Assembly (NCBI GenBank): GCA_019114465.1
Contig: DXFM01000048.1
Span: 41,475 to 105,474 of the forward strand
Length of the DNA: 64,000 bases
Origin: Candidatus Lachnoclostridium avicola
GTDB lineage: Bacteria > Bacillota > Clostridia > Lachnospirales > Lachnospiraceae
Reading direction: 5' to 3'
Below are positions 59,869 to 64,000 of the stretch, one piece after another. A program made the position numbers and the translations under genes. The notes under the pieces are model-generated. The model searched no databases and was not told the origin of the DNA. It saw only the letters and a list, made by a program, of their open reading frames with translations. The number at the start of each line of letters is the position of its first letter. Within the stretch, counting starts at the first letter, position 1.

Positions 59869-60438
59869 CTACTCTGCCCAGGGGAGATCCACCTGGATGT
59901 AGTCATGGTGTACGGCGGGCAGAAATTTGTTCAGCACGTCGTCCCGGTTCAGCCGAAGGCTGGAGGTGTTGATGCAGGGATGGCAGCCGATGGTCTCGTG
60001 GGCGAGCACGTCCCGGTCGATGAGCAGCTGCACGTGGTTTTCTTTATCGTTCATCAGTCCCATGATGGAGACGGAGCCGGGCGTGATGTCCAGGAATTCT
60101 TCCATGTATTCCGGGCCGGCAAAGGACAGGCGGGCGGACTGGATCTGCTTGGACAAAACAGCCGTCTTGAATTTCTTTGTCCCCGGCATCATCAACAGAT
60201 AAAATTTTGTTTTCTGGGCGTTGCAGAGAAACAGATTCTTGCAGATTTCGATGCCCAGCAGCTGGTCAATGTCGTGACAGCCCTCAATGGTGCCCACGGC
60301 GTCGTGGTCCAGCCGGTCATAGGGGATGCCCAGCCGGTCTAAAAGATCATAGGTACGCACTTCCTTCGGAAGCCGCCCGGAGCAGTCCTCCGGCCGTCCG
60401 TGATGCAGTGTCCGGTCTATGTGAAACAGTTCTTCCAT
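59869..60438 (-). CDS. YbaK/ProX-type prolyl-tRNA synthetase-associated (editing) domain protein
   Basis: 'VRTYDLLDRLGIPYDRLDHDAVGTIEGC', 'GSVSIMGLMNDKENHVQLLID'. Confidence 0.92.
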   Translation of the reverse strand: MEELFHIDRTLHHGRPEDCSGRLPKEVRTYDLLDRLGIPYDRLDHDAVGTIEGCHDIDQLLGIEICKNLFLCNAQKTKFYLLMMPGTKKFKTAVLSKQIQSARLSFAGPEYMEEFLDITPGSVSIMGLMNDKENHVQLLIDRDVLAHETIGCHPCINTSSLRLNRDDVLNKFLPAVHHDYIQVDLPWAE

Positions 60439-60585
60439 GTAGGTTCCTTCTTTCTGTAGTCGTTTGTCATAGAGTTCTGCCTGCCCTGCTGTTCTTTGCA
60501 GCGGAGACAGTTACGTCTATTATAGCCGGATGGCAGGAAAATGCAAGAGTCCGGGAATTTTTCCTCCGAAGGAAGTAGATGTATG

Positions 60586-60695
60586 GTATAATGTGAGCAC
60601 TTGATGAGGTATTTTACGAATCTAGTGCAAACTTACACCTGGGCACTTGGAGAGGTCTTTCACGGGCCTAGTGGCCACGGTATAATATGAGCGCT
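60586..60695 (+). repeat. Tandem imperfect hairpin/promoter-like repeats upstream of RlmD-like gene
   Basis: gcacttgatgaggtattttacgaatctagtgc (60597-60628) and gcacttggagaggtctttcacgggcctagtgg (60643-60674), flanked by ggtataat(g/a)tgagc(a/g)ctt twice. Confidence 0.8.
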
Positions 60696-60728
60696 TAGAA
60701 AATGTGTGTAAAGAGGAGAAATAGATCC

Positions 60729-61877
60729 ATGAAACAATGTCCTGTTTTTAAAAAGTGCGGCGGCTGCCAGTATCTGAATTTAACCTATGAGGAGCAGCTG
60801 GAGAAAAAGAAGAAGGAGCTTCAGCGGCTGTTAAAGGGAATCTGTCCCATCCATGAGGTGATCGGCATGGAAAATCCCTGGCATTACCGCAACAAGGTGC
60901 ATGCCGTATTTTCCCATGACCGGAAGGGCAATCCCATTTCCGGGGTTTATCAGGAAAACAGCCACATTGTACTGCCGGTGGAGAGCTGTCTGATCGAGGA
61001 TGAGAAGGCGGACGAGATTATCGGCACCATCCGTGGAATGTTAAAATCCTTTAAAATCCGGACCTATGACGAGGATACGGGATACGGTCTGCTGCGCCAC
61101 GTGCTGGTAAAGCGGGGCTTTGCCACGGGAGAGATCATGGTGGTGCTGGTAACCGCTTCCCCGGTTTTTCCGTCCCGGAACAATTTTGTAAAGGCCCTGC
61201 GGCAGAAACACCCGGAGATCACCACCGTGATTCAGAATATAAATGGAAGGGACACCAGCATGGTGCTGGGAGACCGGGAGCAGGTGCTGTACGGGAAAGG
61301 ATATATTGAGGACGTCCTCTGCGGCTGCCGGTTCCGGATCTCCGCCCGCTCCTTTTACCAGGTAAACCCGGTGCAGACGGAGGTGCTGTACTCCAAGGCC
61401 ATGGAGTATGCGGGTCTGACGGGAAAGGAGACGGTGGTGGATGCTTACTGCGGAATCGGAACCATCGGAATTGTGGCCAGCAGAAAGGCGAAGCAGGTAA
61501 TCGGCGTGGAGTTAAATCCCGACGCCGTCCGGGACGCGGTGAGAAACGCCAGGGCGAACAAAATCGACAACATCCGCTTTTACCAGGGCGACGCCGGCGA
61601 TTTCCTCCAGAAAATGGCCGCAAACGGAGAGAAAGCCGACGTGGTTTTCATGGACCCGCCCAGAAGCGGCAGCACGGAGCGCTTCATGGCCGCTGCCGCG
61701 GCCATGGGACCGAAGCGGATCGTATACGTCTCCTGCGGCCCGGACACTCTGGCCAGGGATCTGAAGTATTTGCGGAAGAAAGGGTATCGAGTGGAGAAGG
61801 GAGTGGGGGTGGATTTGTTTCCGTGGACAGGGCATTGTGAAGTGATAGTGTCATTGTCCAAACTTAATATCAAGTAG
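60729..61877 (+). CDS. 23S rRNA (uracil-5-)-methyltransferase RumA/RlmD family
   Basis: Fe-S cluster 'CPVFKKCGGCQYLNLTYEEQL', 'VDAYCGIGTIGIVAS', 'VFMDPPRSGS', 'IVYVSCGPDTLARDL'. Confidence 0.95.
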   Translation: MKQCPVFKKCGGCQYLNLTYEEQLEKKKKELQRLLKGICPIHEVIGMENPWHYRNKVHAVFSHDRKGNPISGVYQENSHIVLPVESCLIEDEKADEIIGTIRGMLKSFKIRTYDEDTGYGLLRHVLVKRGFATGEIMVVLVTASPVFPSRNNFVKALRQKHPEITTVIQNINGRDTSMVLGDREQVLYGKGYIEDVLCGCRFRISARSFYQVNPVQTEVLYSKAMEYAGLTGKETVVDAYCGIGTIGIVASRKAKQVIGVELNPDAVRDAVRNARANKIDNIRFYQGDAGDFLQKMAANGEKADVVFMDPPRSGSTERFMAAAAAMGPKRIVYVSCGPDTLARDLKYLRKKGYRVEKGVGVDLFPWTGHCEVIVSLSKLNIK

Positions 61878-61886
61878 TATGCCGAA

Positions 61887-62097
61887 ATGGAGTTGGATCT
61901 GGATGAGCTGGAGTTGGCGGCGGCGGAGAGGAAGGATGCTATCCAGCCTGTATATCTCCCAGATCAAACGGAAGTGTGGGCTGGATGTGGGGCCGAACTA
62001 TAATTTGTCAAAGAAGGAAGATGCTGAAGTGCCGCAGTGCCTGCCGGAGAAGGAAAAAGCAATCAAAGATGCATTGGAATATTTTAGAATGATTTAA
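61887..62097 (+). pseudogene. Frameshifted/deleted remnant of a small conserved Lachnospiraceae-type ORF
   Basis: Frame 1 gives MELDLDELELAAAERKDAI; another frame gives LYISQIKRKCGLDVGPNYNLSKKEDAEVPQCLPEKEKAIKDALEYFRMI. Confidence 0.65.
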
Positions 62098-62116
62098 AGA
62101 TAGATACAGGAGATTA

Positions 62117-63838
62117 ATGATGGATGCACGTAAAGCTCTGATTACAGATATATTTAATAATTCAACATTGGTTGAGATTCCTTTTTTTCAAAGATCTTAT
62201 GTTTGGAAAGAAGATTTGTGGTCTCGCTTGTTGGAAGATATGGAATTTGTAGTAAAAACTAAGAAGCCCCATTTTCTGGGATCTATTATTTTAAAACAAG
62301 GTTCAACACCAGTGTCTGGGGCCTTGTATTCTGCTTGCAAAACTATAGTTGATGGACAGCAGCGCTTAACTACTTTTTTGATTTTCTTGAAAGTTCTTTG
62401 CTTAAAAACAGGGCAAACTGCTTTATTTGATTTTCAGTTTAGAATTATGGGACAAGAGATGGCATTACGTCACGGAAAAAATGATATTAGAGCTTTTGAG
62501 AAAGTTATGTCCTTGACGAAGGCAGAAAAACTTGAAAATTTTGAGAAAAATTCCAGAGTTGTTGAGGCGTTTAATTATTTTGTGGATAATATAGATGCAA
62601 AAAAGTTAGATGTTATGCAAATTATTATGAATACACAGTTTGTCCGTATTGACTTGGATATCAACGAAAACGAACAACAAATTTTTGATACGATTAATTC
62701 TTTGGGCGTTAGTTTGACTACTTCTGAATTACTTAAGAACTACTTTTTCGGTAGGACGTCAATAAATGAGTATGAATCTATATGGGTTCAAGCTTTTGAA
62801 AAAGATGAAGAAACAAAAGCATATTGGGATATAGAATTGGAAACTGGTCGCATCAAAAGAGCTATGATTGATATTTTCTTTGATGCTTATTTTCAGCTAT
62901 TTATTCAAGATAAACAATATAATATCTCAAATGAGGATAAGTTAATGTACGCAAGAGTAGATAACTTATCTCAATCATATCAACATTTTATCAACAACTA
63001 TTGTGGTGGTGATAAAAGCATTGTCCTCAGCCAAATGAAAGAATACGCTCTTTGTTTTATGCAAACATTTCGTCCGGAGCAATGTAATATGGCAGTGCCC
63101 AAAGAAATGGGTACAGAGCGCCTTAACATTATTATTTTTGGCTTAAAGAACACCACTCTGATTCCTTATGTCTTATATTTAGCAAAAAATATAGATCAAA
63201 AAGAAGAATTGAATCAAATATGTGGTGTTCTTGAAAGTTATATAATGCGCCGAATGGTTGTTCATGCACCAACCAAAAATTATAATAATTTATTCACATC
63301 ACTGATTTTGAATGGCGTATTAGACATTGATACGTTACGAATGCGTTTGCAAAAAGCAGGGGATGCAACTACATATATTCCAAGTGATGAAGAATTAGAA
63401 ATTGGATTTAAAAAAGAAAAATTGGTTAATTTACAAGCAAGAGGTATTATTTACTTGCTTGAAAGTATTATACGTCCTGCCGATAGTGCCACAGCCCTTT
63501 TGGGCTTTAACAGTTATAGCCTTGAGCATCTAATGCCAAAAAAATGGAGAAACAATTGGCTTCCATGCACGTCGGAAGAACTGGCAAAAAAAAGAGATTC
63601 TATTCTTCTCACTCTGGGTAATCTTGCGATAATTCCCCAATCACTTAATGCATCTATTAGAGATGCTGCATGGGATGTGAAAAAATCTGGGAAAGGTAAT
63701 AAGCCGGGGTTAGCAATTTGTGCAGGTGGGCTGTATACGTTTCAAAATGTTCTCGATAAGACGGATTGGAACGAAAATGAAATAATTGAACGAGCAACAT
63801 GGATGAGTAATCAAGCAAAAAATGTTTGGAAATTGTAA
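62117..63838 (+). CDS. DUF262 + DUF1524 (GmrSD-like) protein, putative type IV restriction/defense
   Basis: 'IPFFQRSYVWKEDLWSRLLEDM', 'IVDGQQRLTTFLIFLKVL', C-terminal HNH-like 'YSLEHLMPKKWRNNW'; AT-rich. Confidence 0.88.
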   Translation: MMDARKALITDIFNNSTLVEIPFFQRSYVWKEDLWSRLLEDMEFVVKTKKPHFLGSIILKQGSTPVSGALYSACKTIVDGQQRLTTFLIFLKVLCLKTGQTALFDFQFRIMGQEMALRHGKNDIRAFEKVMSLTKAEKLENFEKNSRVVEAFNYFVDNIDAKKLDVMQIIMNTQFVRIDLDINENEQQIFDTINSLGVSLTTSELLKNYFFGRTSINEYESIWVQAFEKDEETKAYWDIELETGRIKRAMIDIFFDAYFQLFIQDKQYNISNEDKLMYARVDNLSQSYQHFINNYCGGDKSIVLSQMKEYALCFMQTFRPEQCNMAVPKEMGTERLNIIIFGLKNTTLIPYVLYLAKNIDQKEELNQICGVLESYIMRRMVVHAPTKNYNNLFTSLILNGVLDIDTLRMRLQKAGDATTYIPSDEELEIGFKKEKLVNLQARGIIYLLESIIRPADSATALLGFNSYSLEHLMPKKWRNNWLPCTSEELAKKRDSILLTLGNLAIIPQSLNASIRDAAWDVKKSGKGNKPGLAICAGGLYTFQNVLDKTDWNENEIIERATWMSNQAKNVWKL

Positions 63839-64000
63839 GGTTGTAAAATAAAAAAAGATTAGATGAGTGCGCTAACTTGAAAAAGTAAATTCCAGTGCAG
63901 AGATAAATTCCACCATATTTTATTTTTTACTGATTTTGCAGGAAATTTTTAAGCGGAATCTCCTGTTTTCTGCTATAATTAGCTAAACTCATCGAAAAAT

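Noticed and set aside
61879-62097. 72-aa ORF as an intact gene
   Set aside because: N-terminal 'MPKWSWIWMSWSWRRRRGRM' is an out-of-frame reading of the remnant; called as pseudogene instead

Overview
This window is a GC-rich chromosomal segment from a Lachnospiraceae-like clostridium, judged from gene families and order; no taxonomy search was run. The backbone is mostly housekeeping genes: uvrC-hprK-murB-rapZ-whiA-crh-like, a tripartite tricarboxylate transporter locus with two-component genes, dnaE-pfkA, nusB-xseA-xseB-ispA-dxs-tlyA-nadK-argR-recN, a cotJABC spore-coat operon, an ECF sigma operon, 6S RNA, a SpoIID-like gene, tRNA-Pro(GGG), a mannose-family PTS + rpiR + murQ locus and an RlmD/RumA-type methyltransferase.

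An AT-rich integrative element of about 7.9 kb (37311-45234) is bounded by 76-bp direct repeats differing at one position. It carries a tyrosine integrase, a short excisionase-like protein, a MobC-like protein, a minimal HUH relaxase, an uncharacterised 565-aa protein, a serine resolvase, two zinc-ribbon membrane proteins and a Mor-like regulator. Just outside its right end is a relic of a related element, with resolvase-gene remnants, YkvA, a second Mor-like regulator and a second copy of a 110-bp leader.

The observations I rate highest are: (1) the tandem element/relic with a conserved resolvase / variable cargo / Mor regulator / 110-bp leader layout; (2) a Cys/Asn-rich 77-aa protein with seven [FYW][NQ]xG tetrapeptides, divergent from cotJABC; (3) a Crh-like HPr with Glu in place of the phospho-His, plus a second HPr-like protein lacking both phosphosites; (4) a 565-aa mobile-element protein of unknown function; (5) a MurQ-linked mannose-type PTS with a candidate RpiR/cre control region; (6) several unexplained intergenic hairpin and repeat structures. 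All family calls come from reading sequences, not from database searches.
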